In this document: one piece after another, positions 21,056 through 30,004 of the stretch | Position numbering within the stretch: position 1 is the first letter of the stretch | Layout: every line of letters starts with the position of its first letter | Source: JBGSTR01 sp963707135 | GTDB taxonomy: Bacteria > Pseudomonadota > Gammaproteobacteria > Chromatiales > Chromatiaceae | DNA: 64,000 nucleotides | NCBI GenBank assembly: GCA_963707135.1 | Contig: CAVPOY010000009.1 | Span: 1 to 64,000 of the forward strand | Direction of reading: 5' to 3' | Notes under the pieces: model-generated | Told to the model about the DNA's origin: nothing | Database searches by the model: none | Seen by the model: only the letters and a program-made list of their open reading frames with translations | Translations under genes and position numbers: made by a program

Positions 21056-22012
21056 CTATTTGATATGTGCGAGTATACCGTCCAACTCGTCGAGGCTGTT
21101 GTAGGCGATGACGAGCTTCCCGGCGCCCCGGACCCCCTGCTGGATCTGCACCATCGCCCCAAGCCTATCGGTCAGGTCGTCCTGCAGGCGGCGCACGTTG
21201 GGGTCCGTATCCGACCTCGGCCTGGGCGCCTCCGGCTGCTCCCCGGTCTGTTGCAGGCGGCGGACCAGGCGCTCGGTCTCGCGTACGGACAGGCCGCGGG
21301 CGATGACCTGCCTGGCAGCGACGCTCTGCTGGGCGCCCTTGAGCCCCAGTAGCGCCCGGGCATGACCCATCTCGATCTGCGACTGCTCGACATGGGCCTT
21401 GACGTCGGGGTTCAGCTCCAGCAGCCGCAACAGGTTCGTGACCATGGTGCGAGACTTGCCGACCGCATCGGCGATCTGCTGGTGCGTCAGCGCGAACTCG
21501 TTCAGCAGGCGCTCCAAGGCACCGGCCTCTTCGATGGCATTGAGGTCCGCGCGTTGAATATTCTCGATCAACCCGATCGCCACCGCGGACTGCTCGTCGA
21601 CGTCGCGCACGACGACCGGAATTTCCGCGAGACCGGCCTGCTGGGACGCTCGCCAGCGGCGCTCGCCGGCGATGATCTCGTAGCGGTCGTCTCCGACTGG
21701 CCGGACGACGATGGGCTGGATCACGCCCTGGGCGGCGATGGAGTCGGCCAGCTCGCGCAGCGCGTCGGGGTCGAAGTCCCGCCTGGGCTGGTAGCGGCCG
21801 CGCTGGATACGCTCGATTGGAAGACGGGTGACGGACTCGGCGGGCGTGGTCGCGGTCGTCCCGGCCTCGGCCGGGCTCTCGCCTTCGGGTGTGTCCTCGG
21901 ACAGGACGACGGCCGGGGGCCGGGTGGCGCCGAGCAGGGCGTCGAGACCCCGGCCGAGACCGCGTTTCTTCGCCGACATCTTGGGTGTGTCCTCCATGTC
22001 GTCGGTGCTCAA
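21056..22012 (-). CDS. parB: Chromosome-partitioning protein ParB
   Basis: 318 aa. Starts KKRGLGRGLDALLG, the conserved ParA-contact region. The CTP-binding ParB/Srx domain has RGRYQPRRDF and IAGERRWRASQQAGL. The helix-turn-helix reads LTHQQIADAVGKSRTMVTNLLRLLEL, and there is a C-terminal dimerisation segment. Binds parS sites and spreads as a clamp to drive origin segregation with ParA. The start overlaps the parA stop by 4 nt. I did not find a consensus parS site in the window. Confidence 0.96.
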   Translation of the reverse strand: MSTDDMEDTPKMSAKKRGLGRGLDALLGATRPPAVVLSEDTPEGESPAEAGTTATTPAESVTRLPIERIQRGRYQPRRDFDPDALRELADSIAAQGVIQPIVVRPVGDDRYEIIAGERRWRASQQAGLAEIPVVVRDVDEQSAVAIGLIENIQRADLNAIEEAGALERLLNEFALTHQQIADAVGKSRTMVTNLLRLLELNPDVKAHVEQSQIEMGHARALLGLKGAQQSVAARQVIARGLSVRETERLVRRLQQTGEQPEAPRPRSDTDPNVRRLQDDLTDRLGAMVQIQQGVRGAGKLVIAYNSLDELDGILAHIK

Positions 22013-22797
22013 GCCGCGGCCGTCCGCTTCTCGCCGCGGCGCAGGACCTCGCTCGCGAGCGCCAGATAGGAAACCGCGCCCTTCGAGGCGGGGTCGTAGA
22101 GCATCGCGGGAAGGCCGTGACTCGGCGCCTCGGCGAGCCGTACGTTGCGGGGGATGATGGTCCGGTAGACCTGGTCCGTGAAATGGGTGATCAACTGGGT
22201 CGAGACCTGATTCGCCAGATTGTTACGCGGGTCGTGCATCGTGCGAAGGATACCCTCGATGCGCAGCGCCCCGTTGCGGTTGCTCCGGATCTGCTCGATG
22301 GTGTCGAGCAGGGCCGAGAGTCCCTCCAGCGCATAGTATTCGCACTGGATCGGGATCAGCACGCCGTGGGCGGCGACCAGCGCGTTGACCGTCAGCATGT
22401 TGAGCGACGGCGGACAGTCGATGATGACCAGCTCGTAGTCCCCGGCGACGGTCGCCAGCACCTTGGCCAGGCGCCGCTCGCGGTCGGCGGAGTCGATCAG
22501 GCCGACCTCGGCCGCCGTCAGGTCGCTGTTGGAGGGCAGCAGATCGAAACCGGGGGCCGGGTCTTCGACCCGCTGCAGGCAGTCGGTGAAGGACACGTCG
22601 GAGAGGAGCAGGTCGCAGCTGGAACGGCCCAACGCGTGCTTGTCGACGCCGCAGCCCATGGTCGCATTGCCCTGGGGATCCATGTCGACCAGAAGGACCC
22701 GGCGCTTCATCGACGCCAGCGACGCCGCCAGGTTGACCGCGGTCGTGGTCTTACCCACCCCGCCTTTCTGGTTGGCGATCGCGATGATTCTGACCAT
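22009..22797 (-). CDS. parA: Chromosome-partitioning ATPase ParA (Soj)
   Basis: 262 aa. Deviant Walker A KGGVGKTTTAVNLA near the N-terminus, DMDPQGNATMG, and the Walker B region DYELVIIDCPPSLNML are diagnostic of ParA/Soj. Acts with ParB in chromosome segregation. Sits directly between rsmG (7-nt gap) and parB (overlap), the conserved origin-proximal order. Confidence 0.96.
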   Translation of the reverse strand: MVRIIAIANQKGGVGKTTTAVNLAASLASMKRRVLLVDMDPQGNATMGCGVDKHALGRSSCDLLLSDVSFTDCLQRVEDPAPGFDLLPSNSDLTAAEVGLIDSADRERRLAKVLATVAGDYELVIIDCPPSLNMLTVNALVAAHGVLIPIQCEYYALEGLSALLDTIEQIRSNRNGALRIEGILRTMHDPRNNLANQVSTQLITHFTDQVYRTIIPRNVRLAEAPSHGLPAMLYDPASKGAVSYLALASEVLRRGEKRTAAA

Positions 22798-22804
22798 GCT
22801 CGGA

Positions 22805-23446
22805 TCAACCCCAACGGATTTCGATTAGGTGGCGCTCGCCATCGAGAAAGGGTACGCGGAGCGCGTGGACATCAAGGTCCGCCGCCGCGAGCGCGGGATC
22901 CTCGAGCTCCTGGTCCGGGTACCGGCCCTTCATCACCAGCAGCCGGCCCGGTCGGGCCAGAAGGCCGGCGGACCGCGCCCAGACCTGGTCCGCGGCCGCA
23001 ACCGCGCGGGTCACCATGGTACTGAATTTTTCCGGCGGCCGGTACGATTCGATACGCGCCTGAACCGGCTCGACGTTCCCGAGCCCAAGCTCCAACACCG
23101 CCTGGCGAATGAAGCGAACCTTCTTCGCATTGCTGTCGAGCAGCCAGAAGCGCCGCGCTGGATCGGCGATAGCCAGCGGCAGGCCGGGTAGTCCGGCCCC
23201 GGTGCCCAGATCGAGCACCCTGTCACCGAACAGGTACGGCAGCACGGCCAGGCTGTCGAGCAGGTGGCGGATGACCATGGCGTCGAGGTCACGAACGGCC
23301 GTCAGGTTGTAGGCGCGGTTCCAGCGGGACAGCAGATCGAGAAACCCGACCAACCGCGCCTGCGGATCGGGCCCGATCGGGAGCCCGAGCGTTTCGATGC
23401 CGAGCGCGAGCAGACGCGCATGTCCGGCGCCCGAACCGCTTCCCAT
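22805..23446 (-). CDS. rsmG: 16S rRNA (guanine527-N7)-methyltransferase RsmG
   Basis: 213 aa from the ATG at 23446, which overlaps the mnmG stop as TGATG; the open frame continues much further upstream but only as a shadow of mnmG. SAM-binding motif VLDLGTGAGLPGLPLAI, preceded by WNRAYNLTAVRD and HLLDSLAVLP, is characteristic of GidB/RsmG. Methylates G527 of 16S rRNA. Translationally coupled to mnmG. Confidence 0.96.
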   Translation of the reverse strand: MGSGSGAGHARLLALGIETLGLPIGPDPQARLVGFLDLLSRWNRAYNLTAVRDLDAMVIRHLLDSLAVLPYLFGDRVLDLGTGAGLPGLPLAIADPARRFWLLDSNAKKVRFIRQAVLELGLGNVEPVQARIESYRPPEKFSTMVTRAVAAADQVWARSAGLLARPGRLLVMKGRYPDQELEDPALAAADLDVHALRVPFLDGERHLIEIRWG

Positions 23447-25320
23447 CAGGCGGAGAGCCGCCGTAGATGGATCAGCAACAGCGAGACCGCTGCCGGGGTG
23501 ACCCCGGGAATCCGTGCCGCCTGACCCAGGGTCGCGGGTCGCACCCGGTTGAACTTCTCGCGCACCTCCGAGGAGAGCCCCCGCACGCGGTCGAAGTCGA
23601 AGTCCGCCGGCAACGTCCGGGTCTCCTGGACTCGCTGGCGTTCGATCTCGGCCTGCTGACGCTCGATGTAGCCGCCGTACCGGCATTGGATCTCGATCTG
23701 TTCCGCGACCGCGGGGTCGAGCGACGCCGGCGCACCACCGGCGAGACGCGCGAGCCCCTGATAGCCGACGTTCGGCCGGGCGAGCAGATCCAGCGCCCGC
23801 GCCTCGCGCCTCAACGGCTCGCCGAGGACCTCGGTGGCGACCGTGGGATCGACGCCCTCGGGGCGGACCCAGGTGTCCCTGAGCCGCTGGCGTTCGCGCT
23901 CGATGGCCTCGCGCTTCGCCTCGAAGCGACGCCACTGGTTGTCACCGACCAGCCCAAGCCGGCGCCCGGTCTCGGTCAGGCGCAGATCCGCGTTGTCCTC
24001 GCGCAGCATCAACCGGTACTCGGCGCGGCTGGTGAACATGCGGTAGGGCTCGCTCGTCCCGCGGGTGATCAGATCGTCGACCAGGACGCCGAGATAGGCC
24101 TCGTCCCGGCGGGGAAGCCAGGGCGCCCGGTCCTGCACCTGGAGCGCCGCATTGATCCCGGCCAGCAACCCCTGGGCCGCGGCCTCCTCGTACCCGGTGG
24201 TGCCATTGATCTGACCGGCGAAGAAGAGCCCGTCCAGGTGGCGCGTCTCCAGGGACGGTTTGAGATCGCGCGGGTCGAAGAAGTCGTATTCGATGGCGTA
24301 GCCCGGGCGGGTGATGTGTGCCTGCTCGAAGCCCTCGATGGAACGCACCAGCGCGTACTGGACGTCGAAGGGCAGGCTGGTGGAGATCCCGTTCGGATAG
24401 ATCTCCCGGGTCCCGAGCCCCTCGGGCTCGACGAAGATCTGGTGCGAGTCCTTGTCCGCGAAGCGGACGACCTTGTCCTCGATGGACGGGCAATAGCGGG
24501 GGCCCGTCCCCTCGATGACCCCGGTGTACATCGGCGAGCGCGACAGACCGGCGAGAATCAGCTCATGGGTGCGCCCGTTGGTGCGGGCGATGTGACAGCT
24601 CACCTGGGGAGGATGGTCCTCGGGGCTGCCCAGATAGGAGAACACGGGCACCGGCTGGTCCCCGGGCTGCTCGGCCAGTCGGCCGAAATCGATGCTGCGC
24701 CCATCGATGCGGGGCGGCGTCCCGGTCTTCAGCCGCTCAACAGTGAACGGCAGCTCGCGCAGGCGCCGCGCGAGCGCGTTCGCCGGTGGATCACCGGCGC
24801 GGCCGCCCTCATAGTTGGAGAGACCGATATGGATGCGGCCGCCGAGAAATGTTCCGACCGTCAGTACCAGGGCGCGCGCCGAGAAGCACAGGCCCATCTG
24901 GGTCCGGACGCCGGTCACGCGCCCCTGCTCGACGATCAGGTCGTCGACCGCCTGCTGGAACAGGGTCAGACCGGGCTGGCTTTCCAGGGCGCCGCGGACG
25001 GCCGCCTTGTAGAGTGCCCGGTCCGCCTGCGCGCGCGTCGCCCGGACGGCCGGTCCCTTGCGCGAGTTCAGGATGCGAAATTGGATCCCCGCGCCGTCCG
25101 CGGCGCGGGCCATGAGCCCACCGAGGGCGTCGATCTCCTTGACCAGGTGGCCTTTTCCAATCCCGCCTATCGCCGGGTTGCAGCTCATCTGCCCGAGGGT
25201 CTCGATGTTGTGGGTCAACAGCAGGGTGCGCGAACCGGCCCTCGCGGACGCCAAAGCGGCCTCGGTGCCGGCGTGGCCGCCGCCGACGACGATGACGTCG
25301 TATTGATCTCTCGAGAACAT
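23446..25320 (-). CDS. mnmG: tRNA uridine-5-carboxymethylaminomethyl modification enzyme MnmG
   Basis: 624 aa. FAD-dependent partner of MnmE that modifies wobble U34. N-terminal FAD motif VVGGGHAGTEAALASARAG, then MSCNPAIGGIGKGHLVKEIDALGG, FAGQINGTTGYEEAAAQG and TSRAEYRLMLREDNAD, ending in the helical C-terminal domain (VSLLLIHLRRL). First gene of the minus-strand run toward parAB and atp; a 96-bp gap separates it from the divergent MoxR gene. Confidence 0.98.
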   Translation of the reverse strand: MFSRDQYDVIVVGGGHAGTEAALASARAGSRTLLLTHNIETLGQMSCNPAIGGIGKGHLVKEIDALGGLMARAADGAGIQFRILNSRKGPAVRATRAQADRALYKAAVRGALESQPGLTLFQQAVDDLIVEQGRVTGVRTQMGLCFSARALVLTVGTFLGGRIHIGLSNYEGGRAGDPPANALARRLRELPFTVERLKTGTPPRIDGRSIDFGRLAEQPGDQPVPVFSYLGSPEDHPPQVSCHIARTNGRTHELILAGLSRSPMYTGVIEGTGPRYCPSIEDKVVRFADKDSHQIFVEPEGLGTREIYPNGISTSLPFDVQYALVRSIEGFEQAHITRPGYAIEYDFFDPRDLKPSLETRHLDGLFFAGQINGTTGYEEAAAQGLLAGINAALQVQDRAPWLPRRDEAYLGVLVDDLITRGTSEPYRMFTSRAEYRLMLREDNADLRLTETGRRLGLVGDNQWRRFEAKREAIERERQRLRDTWVRPEGVDPTVATEVLGEPLRREARALDLLARPNVGYQGLARLAGGAPASLDPAVAEQIEIQCRYGGYIERQQAEIERQRVQETRTLPADFDFDRVRGLSSEVREKFNRVRPATLGQAARIPGVTPAAVSLLLIHLRRLSA

Positions 25321-25416
25321 CGCAGCGCGTCCGAATCTGTGAAGGCGGCGAGTTTACCCCAAAAGCGGCTCGGGTAAGATTCTGGAAATCTAAGAGTTTT
25401 TAGAGGCGAACAGGCC

Positions 25417-26400
25417 GTGCGCGGAAATGTAGACCGGTTGCTTCCGAATTCCGCGAGCAACGACGAATTGTCGGTAGCTCGCGGGCACGAGCTGCTCGGG
25501 TCCCTGCTGGAGGCGGCCGGAGCGGTCATCCTCGGCAAGGAGCGCGAACTGCGCCTGGCGGTGGCCTGCCTGATGGCCCGCGGTCATCTGCTGATCGAGG
25601 ACCTGCCGGGCGTCGGCAAGACCACGCTCGCGCACCTGCTCGCTCGGCTGCTGGGCCTGCGCTACGCGCGCATCCAGTTCACGAGCGATCTCCTGCCTTC
25701 CGACGTGGTCGGGGTCTCGGTCTACGACCGGGCGAGCGAGTCGTTCCGCTTTCACTCCGGCCCGGTGTTTTCCCAACTGATCCTGGCGGACGAGATCAAC
25801 CGGGCGACACCGAAGGCCCAGAGTGCCCTGTTGGAGGCAATGGAAGAGCGGCAGGTAACGGTCGAGGGTGAGTCGCGGTGCCTGCCGGATCCTTTCTTTG
25901 TTATCGCGACCCAGAACCCGGCATATCAGGTCGGGACCTTCCCGCTTCCGGAGTCCCAGCTGGACCGTTTTCTGATGCGGATCCGGCTGGGCTACCCGTC
26001 GGCCGAGCAGGAGAAGATCCTGCTGGCCGGGGAGGACCGGCGCGCGATCGTCGACCGCCAGCCGCCGGTGCTGACCGTACCGGAGCTGCTCGGACTCCAG
26101 CGGCGGGTAACCGAGGTTCACGCGGCCTCGCCGGTCATCGATTACTGTCACGCGGTCCTGCAGTTCACCCGCCGTTCCGAGCGCTTCGTTCACGGTCTCT
26201 CGCCACGTGCCGGGCTGGGGCTGCTCCGGGCCTCTAAGGCCTGGGCACTGCTCGGGGGCAGGGACTACGTGATCCCCGAGGACGTCCAGGCGGTGCTCGC
26301 GTCCTGCGTCGTACACCGGCTGGCGACCGGGGGCTCAGGGAGCGCGGCCGAGCATGATGAGGCCGCGACCCTGATCCTGAACAGTGTCCCGGTCCCCTGA
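25417..26400 (+). CDS. MoxR-family AAA+ ATPase
   Basis: 327 aa from a GTG at 25417 with AGAGGCG about 10 nt upstream. Walker A GVGKTTLAHLLARLL, Walker B LILADEINRATPKAQSALLEAMEERQVTVEG (only part of the pattern is needed), sensor FFVIATQNP, and the C-terminal lid with SPRAGLGLLRASKAWALL. MoxR ATPases act as chaperones for neighbouring DUF58 and transglutaminase proteins, and exactly these follow, overlapping by 17 nt. Confidence 0.93.
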   Translation: MRGNVDRLLPNSASNDELSVARGHELLGSLLEAAGAVILGKERELRLAVACLMARGHLLIEDLPGVGKTTLAHLLARLLGLRYARIQFTSDLLPSDVVGVSVYDRASESFRFHSGPVFSQLILADEINRATPKAQSALLEAMEERQVTVEGESRCLPDPFFVIATQNPAYQVGTFPLPESQLDRFLMRIRLGYPSAEQEKILLAGEDRRAIVDRQPPVLTVPELLGLQRRVTEVHAASPVIDYCHAVLQFTRRSERFVHGLSPRAGLGLLRASKAWALLGGRDYVIPEDVQAVLASCVVHRLATGGSGSAAEHDEAATLILNSVPVP

Positions 26401-27422
26401 AACCGCGGCGGCTGCTCCGCCCGTCGTTGGCCCCGAAATCCGGGGAGACCGCGGGTGGTCGCGGCTCCGGTCGCTTCCCCGCCGGGTGTTCAACGGCATG
26501 CTCAGGCGGGCGCCCTGCGGGGCCGACGGCGTCGCACGGGTAGGTCGGCGGCAGGTCTATATACTTCCGACGCGGGCGGGCATCCTGTTCGGCTCGGTGG
26601 TCCTGGTGATGCTTCTCGGGTCCCTCAATTACCAGAACAACCTGGGCCTGCTGTTCAGCTTCTTCATGGCAGCCGTAGGGCTGGTCGCGATGCACCACAC
26701 CTGGGCGAACCTGCTGGGACTCGAGGTGCAGGCGCGCGCCGGCCTGCCAGTGTTCGCCGGGGCGCCGGCCCTGTTCGAAGTCACATTGCGCAATACGCGC
26801 GGTGAGGCCGCGCTACGACCTTCGGATCGGCACCGGGATTGGCGCTATTCCGCCCCAGCTCATCCCGGGCGGCGACCAGCGGACGCTCGGCCTTCGGGTC
26901 GCAACGCACCGGCGGGGAATGTTGCCGCTGACGGAGTTAGAGATCGAGACGCGCCACCCGATGGGGCTCTTCCGCGCCTGGTGCCTCGCCCATACGCAGG
27001 CCTCGGCGCTGGTCTTCCCGGCCCCGGCACGGCATGCCCCGCCCCCAGTACTTGCCGCTGGCGATGCGCGCAAGCCCGGCAGCGACTTCGGCGAAGGCGC
27101 CGATGACTACCTGGGTCCGCGCGAGTACCGCGCCGGCGATTCGATGCGGCACCTGGACTGGAAGGTGTTCGCCCGCGAGCGCGGCCTGGTGGTCAAGCAG
27201 TTCGGCGGGGACCGCGGACAAGAGGTCTGGATCGATTGGCGGACGCTGGGCGCCAGCGACCCGGAAGTCCGCATCTCGCTGCTGACGCGCCAGGCGATGG
27301 ACGCGGCGGAGGCCGATCAGCGCTTCGGTCTTCGGCTCCCGGGCGTCGAGGAACCGCTGGGGCGCGGGGAGGCCCATCTGAGACGCTGCCTGACACGGCT
27401 CGCGCTTTACGAGCATGGATAG
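26384..27422 (+). pseudogene. DUF58 membrane protein, one frameshift
   Basis: The first frame (GTG at 26384) gives two membrane helices (AGILFGSVVLVMLLGSLNYQ, LGLLFSFFMAAVGLVAMHHTW) and the start of the beta domain. Between about 26800 and 26815 one extra base moves the reading frame, and RYDLRIGTGIGAIPP, HRRGMLPLTELEIETRHPMGLFRAW and the DUF58 signature DDYLGPREYRAGDSMRHLDWKVFARERGL follow, ending at 27422. Repaired length is about 345 aa, complete for the family. The middle gene of a MoxR-DUF58-TgpA operon; because the rest is intact, the shift may be a sequencing insertion. The stop overlaps the next start. Confidence 0.88.
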
Positions 27423-29403
27423 ATCGCCGCAGCCTAGCGCGGAGGCGCCGGCGCGCCACCATCTGCTTTGGGTCACGCTGGTCGTGGCCGCCGCGTACCT
27501 GCCCTTGATCCGCCATCTGGCCTGGCCGATCAATGCTTACCTGCTGCTGCTGCTCGCCCTGCGGCTGGCGGCGATCCGTTGGCCGGCCGCGACCCCCGGA
27601 GCTTGGTCGCTCGGCGTCTTGGCAGTGGCCGGAGTCGTCAACTGCCTCAACACCTACCATGCCATTGCCGGGCAAACCGCCGGTACGGCCCTGTTCTCGA
27701 CCATGCTGGTGCTCAAGCTCTTGGAGCTCAAGGGCAAGCGCGACGTCCGCGTGGCCGCGGTGCTCGTCGGGTTCCTGATGGTCCTGCAGTTTCTTTTCGA
27801 CCAGTCGCCGCTGCTGGCGGGCTATCTGGCCCTGGTCCTTGTGGCACTGCTGGGGCTGCTGGTAGAGCTCAACGGGGGACTCGGTTCTCCCACATTGCTG
27901 GAAGCGGCGCGGGTGACGATCCGCCTCTGCGCCCAGGCGCTGCCACTTACGTTGGTGCTCTTCGCCCTGTTTCCGCGACTAAACGCCCCCCTGTGGAACC
28001 TGGGGCTCGACCCGGACAAGGGACGGACGGGAATGAGCGGAACGCTCGAGCCTGGCGCCATCAGCGAGCTTGTCATCAACGGGGAGCTGGCATTCCGGGT
28101 CCGCTTCGACGCGGCCGCGCCGAGCTCCGATCGACTCTACTGGCGGGGCCCCGTCCTGTGGCGGACCGACGGGCGCCGTTGGTTGCCCGCATCGACGCTG
28201 GAAACGGGCTCGCCCGGTCCGCTTTCCGATGCGGCCGATGTGCTCGGCTACGAGGTGACGTTGGAGCCCACGGACCAGCACTGGCTGTTCGTGCTCGATA
28301 TGCCGTTGAGTGCCCCCGCCGGTTCCAGTTTCGGGCCGGGCCGGGAGGTCCTGTCGTCCCGCGCGGTCGGCTCACACACGCGATACAGGGCGGTATCCGC
28401 CCTCGATTACCGTACCGCCATCCCCGACGAACGGGCCCGCCGCCTTGCGCTGGAGACCCCGGGCAATGTCACGGCTCGGATGCGGGACCTGGCCAGTCGC
28501 TGGGCCGAGACCGGGGACGACTGGCGGGTCGTGCAGGCGGGACTGAGACACTTCAACCAGGAGCCATTCCATTACACGCTGTCGCCACCGCGCCTGGGCT
28601 CCAACCCGACGGACCAGTTCCTGTTCGAGACTCGGCAGGGCTTTTGCGAGCACTACGCCAGCAGCTTCGCCCTGATGATGCGGCTCGCCGGCGTCCCGTC
28701 ACGTGTCGTCCTCGGTTACCTCGGCGGCGAGCCGAACCGTATCGGCGGTTATCACATGGTCTGGCAGTCGGATGCGCACGCCTGGGTCGAGGTCCTGATT
28801 TCCGGCCGCGGCTGGGTGCGGGTGGACCCGACCGCGGCGGTCGCGCCGAACCGCGTCGACAATAGCAGTGCGTCCAGGCTGCTCGGCGCCAACGCGCCCC
28901 TGCGATTCGAGCTGGACCGTGACGGCGGCCTCGCGCGCCTGGCGAGGAACCTGCGCCTGTGGGCCGACACCATGGATGCCGCCTGGCAGGACTGGGTGAT
29001 CGGTTTCACGGTGGAACGGCAGTACGCGTTGTTGGACCGGTTGGGTCTGGGAGCGCTTCGGGAGCTGGGTCTGGCGACCCTGATGCTCGCGGCGGGCGCG
29101 CTGGTGCTCGGACTGATCGCATTTGCGCTGGTTCGGGAGGACCGCAGCCCGGATCCACTGGACCGCTGTTACCAACGGTTCTGCCGGAGACTCGCGGCCG
29201 CCGGATTGCCACGCCGACCCAGCGAGGGACCCTGGGCCTACTCCCGCCGCGTATCGGCGACTCGACCGGATCTTGGCGAGGCCGCCGCGCGGTTTATCGC
29301 GCTCTATATTCCGCTGCGATTCGGCCCGAAACCGGATCCGGGTGCCGAGCGCCGGCTGGCCGACGAGCTTCGGCGCTTTCGACCCCGGAGGTCCCGGCGC
29401 TGA
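27415..29403 (+). CDS. TgpA-like transglutaminase membrane protein
   Basis: 662 aa. N-terminal block of membrane helices, then a DUF3488 region and an extracytoplasmic transglutaminase core with the Cys-His-Asp triad in RQGFCEHYASSFALMMRL, SDAHAWVEVL and WVRVDPTAA, followed by another membrane helix (LGLATLMLAAGALVLGLIAF) and a DUF4129-like cytoplasmic tail. Resembles Pseudomonas TgpA, which is needed for viability and acts in the envelope. It overlaps the DUF58 gene by 8 nt, supporting a single transcription unit. Confidence 0.92.
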   Translation: MDRSPQPSAEAPARHHLLWVTLVVAAAYLPLIRHLAWPINAYLLLLLALRLAAIRWPAATPGAWSLGVLAVAGVVNCLNTYHAIAGQTAGTALFSTMLVLKLLELKGKRDVRVAAVLVGFLMVLQFLFDQSPLLAGYLALVLVALLGLLVELNGGLGSPTLLEAARVTIRLCAQALPLTLVLFALFPRLNAPLWNLGLDPDKGRTGMSGTLEPGAISELVINGELAFRVRFDAAAPSSDRLYWRGPVLWRTDGRRWLPASTLETGSPGPLSDAADVLGYEVTLEPTDQHWLFVLDMPLSAPAGSSFGPGREVLSSRAVGSHTRYRAVSALDYRTAIPDERARRLALETPGNVTARMRDLASRWAETGDDWRVVQAGLRHFNQEPFHYTLSPPRLGSNPTDQFLFETRQGFCEHYASSFALMMRLAGVPSRVVLGYLGGEPNRIGGYHMVWQSDAHAWVEVLISGRGWVRVDPTAAVAPNRVDNSSASRLLGANAPLRFELDRDGGLARLARNLRLWADTMDAAWQDWVIGFTVERQYALLDRLGLGALRELGLATLMLAAGALVLGLIAFALVREDRSPDPLDRCYQRFCRRLAAAGLPRRPSEGPWAYSRRVSATRPDLGEAAARFIALYIPLRFGPKPDPGAERRLADELRRFRPRRSRR

Positions 29404-29487
29404 CGGCTACGGCGAATACCCGGCCGACCTCTTTCGCATCCCGCCTATACTGACGCGCCGCGGAGTTGCGAACTGAGAAGAAGAGCA

Positions 29488-29997
29488 ATGCAGGGGGCGA
29501 TGTCGGCGATTCATTGGCAGCCGGTGCTCGAGGTCCTGGTGCTGGTGGTCTGGGCCAATGCCGTACCGGTCCTGTTGCGTCTGTTTCTCGGAACGCGGCT
29601 GGGCGCTCCGGTGGACGGCGGCCTTGTCCTGCGCGACGGCCGGCCGCTTTTCGGTGCGTCCAAGACCTGGCGCGGCATCGCGGGCTCGCTGGTCTCGACA
29701 CCGTTCGGAGCATTCTTGCTGGGCATGCCCTGGACGCTCGGGCTCGGCGTCGCGATCGGGGCAATGGCCGGGGACCTGGTGGCGAGCTTCGTGAAGCGGC
29801 GTCTGGGCCTGGCGGCGAGCGGCTCGCTGCCGGTGGTCGATCAGGTGCCCGAGTCGCTGCTTCCGGCCTTGATCGCGGCGGGCCCGCGGGGACTCGACGC
29901 GGTCGAGATCGCCCTCATCGTGGTCGCGTTCGCCGTCATCGACATCTGGCTGACGCCGCTGGCGAAACGGCTGCGGGCGCGGTTCAAACAGCGGTAA
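29488..29997 (+). CDS. CarS-like CDP-archaeol synthase family membrane protein
   Basis: 169 aa with four or five hydrophobic segments. The pattern WANAVPVLLRLFLGTRLGAPVDGG, DGRPLFGASKTWRGI and GDLVASFVKRRLG..SGSLPVVDQVPE is that of PF01864 (CDP-archaeol synthase, related to CdsA), including GASKTWRG and the acidic DQVPE motif. Archaeal members activate unsaturated archaetidic acid with CTP. Bacterial members are widespread and mostly uncharacterised, so a CDP-alcohol or phospholipid-precursor role is inference. An AGAAGAG ribosome site precedes the ATG; the Met at 29500 is an alternative start. Confidence 0.85.
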   Translation: MQGAMSAIHWQPVLEVLVLVVWANAVPVLLRLFLGTRLGAPVDGGLVLRDGRPLFGASKTWRGIAGSLVSTPFGAFLLGMPWTLGLGVAIGAMAGDLVASFVKRRLGLAASGSLPVVDQVPESLLPALIAAGPRGLDAVEIALIVVAFAVIDIWLTPLAKRLRARFKQR

Positions 29998-30004
29998 CCC
30001 GGTA

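Noticed and set aside
20822..22860. A possible parS site near parAB
   Set aside because: No sequence close to the TGTTTCACGTGAAACA consensus was found by reading; parS probably lies outside the window.
23467..25377. A 636-codon open frame opposite mnmG, and a similar 588-codon one opposite atpD (13911-15677)
   Set aside because: Both are antisense shadows of strongly conserved genes in GC-rich DNA and show no family motifs.
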